25,816 nucleotides of DNA from Gnetum montanum (GCA_015680685.1 MNCI01015754.1:85684-111499); one strand, 5' to 3'; positions 1 through 9,689 are shown, counted from the first letter of the stretch. Numbers and translations are program-made. The notes: generated by a model not told the origin, from the sequence alone.

Positions 1-765
1 ATATCGCATACACGATATCGCAGCCTGTCGAAACATCTATAAATAAGAGGTGGTTTTCCCTGTTTTAGGCATCTAGAGTTAGTCCCTTAACCAAACTATA
101 GCAGTTTTACCATTCCAGAGTTAGAATAATTTCCATGTGCCCGCAGTAGGTGTCTCAAAGTGAACGGATCTTTATTCGAGCAAATTGTACCTGAGCACAC
201 ATTTGTGTACGGCAATAAAGACGAACTTTCTGATAAACCTTGCAGCATATGGACTAAGCTAAATAGGATTTAATTATTGTTAATTGTTTAAATTCTTTCC
301 TAGATAATTAATCTCTCTCAACCCTTGACGCTCCTAGTTAAGTGCATTCAGTACGATCACTTCGAGTATATGTGTAACGTTTGGTAACCCAGTAACGAGT
401 AGCATTTGGTAATCCCAGCAGCGTTGCACTAGTTTAGGGTATGTGTGACAAGTGGGAACGAATACTGGTGCTAGGATAATTAGAACTTGGTTAATGAATA
501 GTTAATGAAAGTTAGTCATTGAGTCTCTTCACCTTTCCTCTATTAGCATAGGCGTTAAAAAGATAAAAGATATAAAAATCATACATCTCAAGCTTACTTA
601 ACCATACAACCATGACAATACAAGTAAGTCTAGGAAGACAACGATTGATTAACCTTAAGTGTTCCATTAAGGCACGTAAGCACTTAGTCTTTGGAGTTCG
701 ACCGGATCGCGCGTGAGAGGCTCGTATTTGTATGGTTGAGTGTAGGGGTACCTCGCTACTCATCA
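1..765 (+). repeat. LTR of Athila-type element, 3' part (truncated by window edge)
   Basis: This stretch matches the two LTRs of the 11-kb element throughout. It has a TATA-type box TATAAATA at 38-45, an AATAAA signal at 214-219, and the shared LTR end GGGGTACCTCG..CTCATCA finishing at 765. It lies on the plus strand. What follows (CCGTTGAAG) is not a primer-binding site, so this is the 3' LTR of an element lying to the left, or a solo LTR. The left end and its target duplication are outside the window. Confidence 0.88.
38..45 (+). promoter_or_regulatory. TATA-type box of the leftmost LTR
   Basis: TATAAATA sits just downstream of GATATC-containing palindromes, in the same position as in the other LTR copies of this family. 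It is the likely core of the LTR promoter. Inference from position and conservation. Confidence 0.6.
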
Positions 766-1318
766 CCGTTGAAGAAATGCCTGACGTTTCTCCTCTTCTA
801 TCCAAAGATTATGAGCTGTCCATGCTGATATTCCAATGTTTGATGGAGTTGGCACTTCCCATGGACATGGCAGCTATAGCAACACTTGATTGGCATTGAC
901 ATGCTATGCCACAAATAGTCATTGTTCCTCTTCATAGGCTCGGGCCATGACCTCTACCTTTTGCTTGGCTAAATTGTGTGGTGACAGGAGTTTCCTGATG
1001 GATGCTGAATGATTGTGCCTCCTGCTCCGCATGTTCTATATGAAGTCCTTGGATTTTGCCTTCTCCTAGGCGTTTAGTTGCACCTTGAGAAGGTCCTCCT
1101 TATTGTCCTCTTTTAGGGGCCATCTATAATCACACAAAGATCAATTATTAGTAAGATTATTGAAAGAAGTTCAATTATTTCATACCTTACTTATTGCCTT
1201 TAGTAATTGTTGAATTTTTTGCTTAGTATGATTTTAGAGTTAAAAAAATTTTCAAGGAAGTTGCCCTAAAAGTTTAATGTCGGACTTGGTTTGTTTAGGT
1301 GACACATCAAAGGACACA
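766..1318 (-). other. Spacer, probably interior of the older minus-strand element
   Basis: No intact gene is here. The target duplication TAATG shows that this block was contiguous with 12332 onward before the 11-kb element inserted, so it probably belongs to the minus-strand element whose gag lies at 13520-15845. On the minus strand a short reading frame begins ATG GCC CCT AAA AGA GGA CAA near 1124 but meets a stop after seven codons and another later. It is preceded by an AG that could be a splice acceptor. Product not recognised; this may be a decayed 3' ORF of the element. Confidence 0.4.
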
Positions 1319-1323
1319 TAATG
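1319..1323. repeat. Target site duplication TAATG, left copy
   Basis: TAATG directly precedes the 5' LTR and is repeated directly after the 3' LTR at 12332-12336. Five base pairs is the usual duplication made by Ty3/gypsy integrases. It fixes the element boundaries exactly. Confidence 0.93.
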
Positions 1324-1330
1324 TGATGAG

Positions 1331-1395
1331 CCGCGATATCAGGTACGCAATATCGCGTCAGCCCCCACGATATCGCGTACGTGATATCACGGCCC
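1331..1395. repeat. GATATC palindrome cluster upstream of the LTR TATA box
   Basis: GATATC occurs at 1335, 1369 and 1383, with a variant AATATC at 1349. Each lies in a GC-rich context such as CGCGATATC or GATATCGCG, with the last motif about 20 bp upstream of the TATA box. The equivalent block varies in copy number in every LTR of the window. The function is unknown; a protein-binding site or a replication-slippage product are both possible. Confidence 0.7.
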
Positions 1396-1406
1396 ACCAC
1401 AATGTC

Positions 1407-1414
1407 TATAAATA
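1407..1414 (+). promoter_or_regulatory. TATA-type box of the 5' LTR
   Basis: TATAAATA is in the same place in all LTR copies, about 80 bp from the LTR start. It is the likely core promoter for the genomic transcript. Inferred from motif and conservation. Confidence 0.65.
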
Positions 1415-2135
1415 AGAGGCGGCTTTCCCTATTTTAGGCACTTAGACTGAGACCCTTAGCTAAACTCTTGCAGTTTTACCATTCCAGAGTTAGAATAATT
1501 TCCATGTGCCTGCAGTAGGAGTCTTAAAGTGAACAGATCTTTATTCAAGCAAATTGTACCTGAGCACACATTTGTGTACGACAATAAAGATGAACTTTCT
1601 GATAAACCTTGCAGCATATGGACTAAGCTAAATAGTAGTTAATTATTGTTGAATGTTTAAATGCTTTCCTAGTAATTAATCTCTCTCAACCCTTGACTCT
1701 TCTAATTAAGTGCACTTAGTACGACTGCTTCGAGCACGTGTGTAACGCTTGGTAACCCAGTAACGAGTAGCGTTTGGTAATCCCAGCAGCGTTGCACTGG
1801 TTTAGGGTGTGTGTGGCAAGTGGGAACGGATACTGGTGCTAGGACAATTAGAACTTAGTTAGTGAATAGTTAATGAAAGTTAGTTACTTAGTTCTCTTCA
1901 CCTTCCCCTATTAGCATAAGACATTAAAAAGATAAAAAATATAAAAATCATATACCTCAAGCTTACTTAACCATACAACCGTGACAATACAAGTAAGTTT
2001 GGGAAGACAACGATTGATTAACCTTAAGTGTTCCATTAAGGCAGGTAAGCACTTAGTCCTTGGAGTTTGACCGGATCGCGCATGAGACACTAGTATTCGT
2101 ATGGTTGAGTGTAGGGGTACCTCGCCACTCATCAT

Positions 2136-2153
2136 TGGCACCGTTACCGAGGA
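2136..2153 (+). other. Primer-binding site, tRNA-Asp type
   Basis: TGGCACCGTTACCGAGGA lies one base after the 5' LTR. It matches the complement of the 3' end of plant tRNA-Asp (TGGCGCCGTTGCCGGGGA) at 15 of 18 positions. All three differences are G to A, as expected from decay of methylated cytosine on the other strand. The tRNA-Asp primer is typical of the Athila/Tat elements. Confidence 0.85.
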
Positions 2154-3649
2154 CTTAGTTGTTTGTGCGCTACGTAGAACATAGGAGATCATTCATATCA
2201 TTGGGATGCTAGAACAAACCCTTAGGGTTGATCAAAAGAAAAATAAGACAATGGTAAATAGCACACCGAACAAGACAAAAATATCTTCTTCTTCGCACAA
2301 AAGCACTTCACTGCCTAGGACCAACACAAGAGATAGTCAACGACACAACACACGTAACCAAGATCCGCCAATTCCTCAACAATTTCATGTGGTATATATT
2401 TATCATGATGAATATGTACCCGACTTTACCTTTATTCTCCATCAAGATGAACAACTGCATTGGAGAGACTTGGAGGGTAACATAGTGTTGCCTCCAGATC
2501 GAGCAGTCCTCAACATGCTCCTTCATGCTCTCGCACGAATAAGCATGTCACAGTTGTACGCAGAGTATGTTGCATGCGACCATGACACAAGGGACTACCA
2601 TCCCACAGAAGCGCAACGTCAAAGGAACTTGCAACAGAAGAGATATCATACATCGTTGAAGGGTAAATGGCCCCATAACGTCCCGCACGTTTTAAGCGAA
2701 ATTGGAGATGGTGAACCAGTTTCAACAAGTTCCCCACCAAATGATGTTCCCCCTCCTAACAATGGTGAGGAGGTGGTGTATTAGAACCTTCACTCCACAG
2801 TTCACAACCCTGGTTTTGATCCCCATGAACACCAAGTGTTCAACGAGGGAACACAAACACATGATAAGGATGGGCATTCTGATTGTAATCAGGATCAGGG
2901 CCGAGACTACCAAAGAGAAGGTAGGAAACATCGTCATGGTGATGGTTCTCCTTCTTCTTCACCTTCATCGTCACATTCACCCTCTCCTTCAGTGTCAGGA
3001 CACAGTCATAAGGAACCTAACTGTAAGAATAAAGGTAAACAGAGTGAGAAACCTCGACGAGAGAGTCGAGAACGAGGACGAGGGCACTCTAGAGAATCAT
3101 GGAATGGAAGAAGAGAGAGTAGGGAACCACGTAGACATCACAGACGCTATGAATGAAATGACCATGAAGAACCCCTACTTGCAACCCAAAGCATGTTAGA
3201 TGTCACGGAGGCCGTAAGAGTTCTCACAAGGCACCAAAAAGATAGTAGGATCAAGAGGTTAGACATGAATAATATCCCACGATTTAAGGGGGGATACAAC
3301 ACTGACCCTTAGAACCACTTACAAGCATTTCACGATGCATGTGCCTTGCAGAACATCGAGAAAAAATGGCAAAAACTAAAGTTGTTTCCAAGGACACTAG
3401 TAAAAGAAGCGAAAAGTTGATACCTGTTCTTAGAATCGGAATCCATTCGAAGGTGGAGTACGATGCTAGAGCTGTTTAATGATAAGTATTAAACGTACTC
3501 CCGGGTGTTCAACCTACGAAAGAAAATCCAAGGATGGAAGCAAGGAAATCACAAACCCTTGGATACTACCATGGGCCGTTATTATGCACTGTTACATCGT
3601 TGCCCGGGCCATGGTTACGCACAACGGGATCAACTACGCCATCTCGTGG

Positions 3650-3654
3650 ATGGA
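3650..3654. repeat. Target site duplication ATGGA, left copy
   Basis: ATGGA lies just before the solo LTR and is repeated at 4598-4602. Removing the LTR and one copy rejoins the gag reading across the break. Confidence 0.93.
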
Positions 3655-4597
3655 TGATGAGTGGCGAGGTACCCCTACACTCAACCATACGAAACGAGTG
3701 TAGCACGTGCGATCCGGTTGAACTCCGTAGACTAAATGCCTAAATGCCGCAATGAACACTTGGGGTTAATTAATCGTTGTCTTCCCAAACTTACTTGTTG
3801 TTGTCACGGTGTATGGTTAAGTAAGTCCGAGGTATATGATTTTTTTGGTCTTTTCAGGTTTATCTCCTATGCTAAAGGGTGAAGAATTGAGAGACTAAAA
3901 CTAACTCTAACTACAGCACTAAGTCCTAGCGTCAGCATCCGTTCCCACTTGCCGTACACACCCTGAACTGTGCAACTGTGGCTACCAAATGCTAATCGTT
4001 CCTGGGATTACCACATGTAACGCACGTGCTCGAAGCGGTCGTACTGAGGCACCTAACTAGCCTAAGTGTGACGAGCAACCGATTCCTTGACTAGCTGTAC
4101 ACATCCGTAGATGCTCGTAATCAAGTTGTACTCGTCCCACGTTCTAGGAGATAAGGGTAAGAGAATCTAATCGCGATGAGTAGCCGATTCCTTGGCTAGC
4201 CGTACACATTCATCAATGCTCGTAACCAAGTCATACTCATGCCGCACTACTAGGAAAGCAATAAATAACATTAAAGAAACCTATCCATGTACTGCAAGGT
4301 TTATCCACAAAGCTCATCTTTATTGCCATACACAACTTGCGTTCAGGTACAAACTGCTCAAATAAAGAACCGTTCACTTGGGGGACTCCTACTGCGGGCA
4401 CATGGAAAATATTCTATCTCTGGGGTGATCAATTTGCCAGAGCTTCGCTACTTTATGCCTATGATGAGAAATGAGGGGAGTGCCACCTCTTATTTATAGA
4501 TTTGGCGGCAGACCGCGATATCGCGTAAGCGATATCACAGGGGATGCGATATCATGGCGACCGCGATATCACAGCTTGTGCATATCGCGTCTCATCA
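3655..4597 (-). repeat. Solo LTR (same family) inserted in gag, minus orientation
   Basis: A 943-bp LTR in reverse orientation. It starts TGATGAGTGGCGAGG (the reverse complement of the family's LTR end) and finishes with GATATC palindromes and CTCATCA. The reversed TATA box is at 4491-4498. There is no internal element sequence and a perfect ATGGA duplication lies on each side, so this is a solo LTR left by LTR-LTR recombination of a full element. It is longer than the 811-bp LTR, partly through an internal duplication of about 85 bp (about 4065-4150 and 4170-4255, 105 bp apart). Confidence 0.95.
4517..4586. repeat. GATATC palindrome cluster of the solo LTR
   Basis: GATATC occurs at 4517, 4531, 4548 and 4565, with a CATATC variant at 4581. 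The first is inside the perfect 12-bp palindrome CGCGATATCGCG. This is the largest array among the LTR copies in the window. Confidence 0.7.
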
Positions 4598-4602
4598 ATG
4601 GA
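4598..4602. repeat. Target site duplication ATGGA, right copy
   Basis: Direct repeat of 3650-3654, immediately after the CTCATCA end of the solo LTR. Confidence 0.93.
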
Positions 4603-5050
4603 CTTAGGCATGAAACCAGGAGAACCCTTGGAACGTATGCCCAAGGGAGATTATCAGCGCTTAGGTCCCATCAGGTCCATAGATTACTGAAGCAAGTAGC
4701 CAAGGAAGAAGGGGAGCTACGTAAGAGAGAAAGTGCGAAAGAGTACAACTGCGATCCTTCCCTCTGAAAAAGGGAGTGAGATTCTGTGAGGAGGAGGAAG
4801 AGTCACCACTTGAAGAGATGGTGAATAGGAAAACCTTGCTGCTCCAAAAATTAACAATAGAAGTGTCGACAAAGGTAGACCAAATGTGGGACTCCCTAGA
4901 TAGTAGATTTGAAACCGTTCTCAAAATTGTAGGAGTCTTAGGAGTGAGGTAGTGACTATGACAAAAAGAAAAAGAGGAACATGGACAATGCACGTAATAA
5001 ATGTAAGGGTAAAATGGCCATCACCGAAGAGGCAGTGGATTCTGATACAG

Positions 5051-5310
5051 ACAATGACGGTGGATGTGAGATATGCCAATATGACCATCCTAAGGGATGT
5101 TGCCCAGTAATCTCACATCTACAAGACTTTGGGGTGTATGCACTCAACCCACGACTTAACAAATGACAAGCACCCCAACGGACGAACAATGACGATGGAT
5201 GTGAGATATGCCAATATGACCATCCTAAGGGATGTTGCCTAGTAATCTCACATCTACAAGAGTCTGGGGTGTATGCACTCAACCCACGACATAACAAATG
5301 ACAAGCACCC
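5051..5310 (+). repeat. In-frame tandem duplication of the gag zinc-knuckle segment
   Basis: Segment 5051-5175 recurs at 5186-5310 with a 135-bp period (45 codons, frame kept) and only a few mismatches. Each copy encodes the knuckle CEICQYDHPKGCC and the following I-SHLQ-GVYALNPR stretch, and each ends at a TGA in AACAAATGA. The minus-strand gag in this window has a single knuckle, so the doubling is specific to this copy or its lineage. Confidence 0.88.
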
Positions 5311-5937
5311 TGATGGTTACCTTATCCCCAAGGTAACCCGAGGCAGTTCCACCAACCTTTAACGTATTATCCAAGTGGAACTCCACCACAACCTATTGAG
5401 CAATACCAATAGTGGCAATACCCATAGTGATGGGGGATGCCACCACCAAGGCAACAATACCCTTACCGACAACCAGATCCATATGGCTACTACGTGCAGC
5501 AGCCAATCTCTCCACGTGACTCTGTTGGTCATGTGACACCACAACGTCACTACCAAGCTTGGGAGTATTATAGGACTCCTTCTCCTGGGAGAGACAACCC
5601 ACAGACATACCATCCTCCAAACCCATCTGTAACTCTCACACCGATAGCTCCATTACCACCCGCTCCAGCAATGCAAGGGGAACTCCCCACTCAACTGCAG
5701 CAACGCAATGCTACGAGAGCTGTGAACCTTCAACCCGCTGTTGGTTCTGACAACAGTACAAAAAGAAGACCTTTCTTCAGAACCAACAGTCCAACCAAGC
5801 TCTCACAACCATAAGCGGTTGAGCCTCTGAACACTTCTCCATCAAATAAGGCTTCAGGGCTGCCTCCAACCCAAAAATCGAGCTTAACGCACACGGTTAT
5901 GTTAACACATGCCGTTACTGACTAGATTAAGGTGGGC

Positions 5938-6672
5938 CACCTCCCCAGGAAATTCTCTAATCCTAGAAGTCCTCTAATCTATCTCCAAGTCGCTGGGAAT
6001 GAACCATGTAAAGCTCTTCTAGACTTAGGTTCCGGAGTCAACCTAATATCACAAGAGATGTATAAAGCTTGGAACCTGCCTCCATTAAGGAAGAGTAACA
6101 TTTGACTAGAGCTAGCCAACCAGTCCATCATTGTTCCCTTGGGACTAGTGGAGGACATCATTACCACTGTATGTGGGTGGTCATATCCAGCTAATTTCCT
6201 AGTGATACAAGTAAACAACGGTAAGGGGGACTTCCCAATAATAATGGGAAGAGCATGGCTAAGTACTATAGATGCACACCTAATAATCCGCAATCTTTCC
6301 CTGGAAATATCCAAGAAGAACACTTTCGAAAAGATTGAGAAGAAGAAAGTTCCATGCATCGCATACAGTGACACAGGGTGCCATTGCATGCAGAAATCAT
6401 GGGTTTTGCAAAGTNTACTTTCGAAAAGATTGAGAAGAAGAAAGTTCCATGCATCGCATACAGTGACACAGGGTGCCATTGCATGCAGAAATCATGGGTT
6501 TTGCAAAGTTTAGCATTACCTGCATGCAATCGGTATGCACAAGACATTAATATATAAAAGTGCCTATATGCAGTAGCCACACAACAAGAAGACACCGAGT
6601 GGCTGATGGATGATCAAGAGAGAAACTCGCTAACATGCATGGAACTAACTGAGGAATAACTAGTGCTTACAT
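5938..6672 (+). pseudogene. Decayed retroviral-type aspartic protease of the Athila-type element
   Basis: This enzyme would cut the Gag-Pol polyprotein. It follows the Pro-rich gag tail in the same frame. The active-site region reads ALLDLGSGVNLIS at about 6013-6051; the catalytic Asp of the usual D-S/T-G motif is kept, with Leu at the next position as is common in this group. A C-terminal IIMGRAWL near 6239 corresponds to the hydrophobic-Gly-Arg motif of the fold. A stop after KSNI (TGA near 6104) interrupts it, and stops recur near 6558 and 6657. The contig-join duplication at 6322-6509 lies in the linker after the domain. The pol frame takes over by a one-base shift at about 6670. Confidence 0.82.
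6322..6509. other. Assembly join: 93-bp perfect duplication around a single N
   Basis: Positions 6322-6414 and 6417-6509 are identical, with TNT-like junction bases and an N at 6415 between them. Perfect identity in an otherwise mutated element, with one N between copies, is what an unmerged overlap between two contigs looks like. The true sequence probably has one copy. The extra 95 bp is not a multiple of three, so it falsely shifts the reading frame. Confidence 0.92.
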
Positions 6673-8281
6673 TGAAAGCATAGACACACTGGAGCAAGTT
6701 CGTTGCCAACTTCCAAGCCTTAACCTTGAAAACATCAACTGGGGGAAGTTGGAAATTCTTGAGAGATTTAAACAAAAGCCCCTAGATTTGAAACTATTGC
6801 CCACTGGTCTAGAGTATATGACTCTTGAAAACAGAAAATCGGTGATCATCAACGCAAGACTTGTTCTCAAACAAAAAGAAAGACTGCTAAAAGTGATAAA
6901 CAAGTGGTCAAAAGCCTTTGCCTGGTCATACCTTGAGTTAACTGGAATAAATCCTAGGATATGCCAGCATAGGATTTACATGGACCCGTCCATGAAATCT
7001 CGAAAACAACTGCAGAGAAGATTGACCCCAAAATTGAAGCAAATAGTAAAAGAAGAAATAGAACAACTTCTTAAGGCTGGGTTCATATATCCCATTGTTG
7101 ATAGCGAATGGGTTAGCCCTCTGGTGATCGTGCCTAAAAAGGGAGGAAAATGAAGGGTGTGTATAGATTTTAGGTTGCTAGACATGGTAACATTTAAGGA
7201 TCACTTTTTGTTGTCATTCGTTGACCAAGTCTTAGATACCATAGCAGGGCATCGCTATTATAGTTTTCTGGATGGCTATAGTGGATACAACCAAATACGA
7301 ATAGCACCAAAAGATCAAGCTAAGACAACATTCACCAGTCCTTGGGGAATATTTGCATATAAACAAATGTCATTTGGCTTGTGCAATGCTCCTGCCACGT
7401 TTCAATGTTTAGTTCTAAGCATATTCCAACAGCAGATAGGAAACAGAGTAGAAGTCTTTATGGACAACTTCTCCACTTATGGAACAAGCTTTGATCAAGC
7501 CTTAGACCGATTAGAGCAAGTGCTGAGAAGATGCATAGAAACCAACTTAAGGCTCAACTGGCAGAAAAGCCATTTGATGGTCTAAGAAGGCATAGTACTT
7601 GGGCATAAGATTTCACATTTAGGAATAGAGGTAGACCCAGATAAAGTTAGGGTCATCCAAGGAATCACTCAACAACCGGAAACTATCAAAGACATTCGGT
7701 CATTCCTTGAACACACTGGCTGCTATAGGAGATTCATTGAGAACTTCTCCAAGATTGCCAAACCATTGGTAGAACTAATGAAGAAAGATGCACCATTCGA
7801 ATGGACAAGGGAATGTGAATGAGCATTCCAAACTCTAAAATAAAATTTTGTGGAAACTCTCATTCTACAAGCCCCTGACTAGTCCATACCGTTGCATATA
7901 ATGACTGACGCGTCCAGTGATGCCTTAGGAGCCGTACTTACACAGTTAGATGACCAAAAACGTCCTTACTACATCCACTATGCAAGTAGGAGTATCGTCG
8001 GTGCACAACTTAACTACACAACTACAGAAAAAGAATTAATGGCTGTAGTGTTTGCACTGGATAAGTTTAGGCACTATGTGTTAGGTTACAAAGTGTTCAT
8101 CCATACAGATCATAGTGCAATCAGGTTCCTCATGAACAAGCCAACAGTTAGCCCTCATATTATACGGTGGCTAGTAATCCTACAGGAGTTTGATCTAACG
8201 ATGATCGATTGAAAGGATGCCGAGAACGTAGTTGCAGATCATTTATCTCAGTTGCACTGGGACAACAAGGAGGATGAATAT
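6673..8281 (+). pseudogene. pol: Decayed reverse transcriptase-RNase H (pol) of the Athila-type element
   Basis: This part would copy element RNA to DNA and degrade the RNA. One frame runs through it without indels, broken only by nonsense codons. RT landmarks are AGFIYPI and WVSPLVIVPKKGG (7077-7150), then a TGA at 7151 where this family normally has a Trp codon, RVCIDFR, FLDGYSGYNQI (about 7267), FGLCNAPATFQ (about 7375) and the active site FMDNF (about 7459). The last should be FMDDF, so one catalytic Asp is lost. Further stops lie at 7583 and 7820. The connection region includes GIVLGHKIS and RSFLEHTGCYRRFI. RNase H landmarks are MTDASSDALGAVL (about 7901), TTEKELMAVVFAL and HTDHSAIRFLM (about 8105), with the acidic residues kept, then VADHLSQL after a TGA at 8210. 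The domain order and wording match Athila. Confidence 0.92.
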
Positions 8282-8428
8282 GTAATGTCCGATCATTTTC
8301 CTGATGAAGCCCTCTTTGCCGGTGTAGTGAATAACCAACCTAGGGAGATGAATTGGTATAGTAGCATTCTCACTTATCTCCTTACCCAACAAACACCACA
8401 GGAGTTGGAATTTAAGAAGAAACAATAG

Positions 8429-9689
8429 CTTCTTCACAGAGCCAAGTACTTCATGGAGATTAACGGACAACTTTACAAAGTTTGTCTTGATGGCTTAGTT
8501 TGATGGTGTGTGCCTGATGTGGACCAACTAAAAGTTCTCCAAGACACTCATGAGGGTCCTTGTGGGGGTCACTATGAAGGGAGATGAACGACTATTAAGA
8601 TCTTGCTTGCAGGATATTACTGGCCAACATTATTTCGGAATGTCCATCAATTTGTCCAATCCTACGAGCGCTGTCAACGTGATGGAAGAATGCCTGCTAG
8701 AATGGAGGGTCCGCAACAATGGATTCAACCTTTAGAACCCTTCGACATTTGGGGAATAGACTTTATGGGGACCATTACACCAATGTCCAATGGAAAATCT
8801 TACATCATTGTTGCCGTAGACTATCTAACGAAATGGGCTGAAGCAGCTACTGTTACAGATTACACATCATCTACAACTACACGATTTGTGCAACAAAAAA
8901 TCATAAATAGGTTTGGGGTGCCACATGCACTTATCTTGGATAATGGAACACACTTCATAGGTGCAACCTTTCGGAAGTTGATGCAATGCTTAGGGGTTGA
9001 ACATAAATTGACTACACGTTATCATCCCCAAGCTAATGGCCAAGCCGAGGTCACTAACCAGGAGATTACTAAAATATTAACAAGATAGGTGAGATTGGAG
9101 CACTAAACTGAATAATGCTCTCTAGGCATACCACTCCACTTGGAAACTCCCTATAGGCGACTCTCCCTATGAGTTAGTATACAAAAAAATTTCAAAGCTT
9201 CCAATTCAAATCGAGCTCTGTACACTATCCATGGCTTGTGACCTCCACCTTGACCTTGATCTAGCACAAAAACAAAGGTTGGCAACTCAAAACGTGCTAG
9301 ACGAGAACCGATTGGTTGCCCTGTCATCAAATGTGTTACACAAGGCACATAACAAGCAACATCATGACTTAAAAATTTAGAAGGTTAAGTATCAACCAGG
9401 AGATAAGGTCCTCTACTGGAACCCCACACATGTGCCACAATGCATAAAATTTCAAACATTGTGAAAAGGGCCTTACATTATTCATACAACCTTTCCCTCA
9501 AGGGTCATGACCATATACAAACATGAAAGCCCTCATAAGAGATTACTGGTCAATGTGCAACAAACCAAACCCTTACATGAACTTAGAATAGCCAGTGCAC
9601 ATAATACCTCTGAGAGAGGATACCCTCGCTCATTATTTCGGATCTCCCCTTTTCAACTTAGTCATGGGGGAGATGGCCATCTATGCTGA
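8429..9689 (+). pseudogene. Decayed integrase of the Athila-type element
   Basis: Integrase inserts the DNA copy into the genome. The N-terminal zinc domain reads THEGPCGGHY and ends SYERCQR; the first zinc Cys is replaced by Tyr. The catalytic core has all three acidic residues in context: WGIDFMG (about 8751), LILDNGTHF (about 8934) and GQAEVTNQEI (about 9040). A TAG at 9086 and a one-base frame change follow. The C-terminal part continues to 9689 with DWSTKLNNAL, a TAG in place of the next Trp, SPYELVY and QPGDKVLYW, the last being the usual C-terminal barrel segment. Stops occur at about 8426, 8501 and 8585. There is no sign of a chromodomain, as expected for Athila. Confidence 0.9.

Larger units (their letters stand above)
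1324..2134 (+). repeat. 5' LTR of the 11-kb Athila-type element
   Basis: An 811-bp repeat beginning TGATGAGCCGCG and ending GCCACTCATCA. It carries a GATATC palindrome cluster at 1335-1388, a TATAAATA box at 1407-1414 and AATAAA at 1583-1588. It is about 51 bp longer than its 3' partner at 11572-12331, mostly because it keeps three exact GATATC motifs where the 3' LTR has one, plus a 4-bp difference near the end. Confidence 0.95.
2206..5814 (+). pseudogene. gag: Decayed gag of the Athila-type element, split by a solo LTR
   Basis: Gag forms the particle that packages element RNA. Reading starts at ATG 2206, 52 bp after the primer site, and most of the region up to 5814 keeps one frame. Early nonsense codons include TAG at 2782, TGA at 3154, TAG at 3310 and TGA at 3418; several fit CAG, CGA or TGG decay. 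The N-terminal part has a Ser/Arg/His-rich stretch (about 2840-3156). The retrotransposon gag domain follows (GGYNTDP, HLQAFHDAC, KWQKLKLFP, RYYALLHRCPGHGY). It is cut at 3654 by the solo LTR and resumes at 4603 (LRHETRRTLGTYAQG), the same order as in the minus-strand gag at 14788-15327. A variant zinc knuckle CEICQYDHPKGCC (Cx2Cx3Hx4C) occurs at about 5065-5103 and again in a tandem copy. A Pro/Gln/Tyr-rich tail (5437-5814) leads to protease. The inserted 943 bp plus 5-bp duplication is 948 bp, a multiple of three. Confidence 0.88.

Noticed and set aside
512-805. Minus-strand ORFs of 90-120 codons at the LTR ends (also 1911-2192 and 12250-12624) with similar predicted peptides
   Set aside because: They recur only because the LTRs are homologous. 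They cross LTR borders with unrelated ends and match no known family, so they are shadows of the repeat.
1-2134. The LTR ending at 765 and the LTR at 1324-2134 as the two ends of one small element
   Set aside because: No primer site follows 765, and the LTR at 1324 is followed by one. The TAATG duplication pairs 1324 with 12331 instead.
2308-2937. Overlapping minus-strand and out-of-frame plus-strand ORFs within gag (2308-2526, 2510-2740, 2702-3199, 2722-2937)
   Set aside because: The gag frame from 2206 continues through this region with only nonsense codons and leads into recognisable gag motifs. The others are frame shadows.
6322-6509. A genuine tandem duplication in pol
   Set aside because: Perfect identity plus a single N between the copies fits an assembly overlap much better; the same pattern recurs at 15460.
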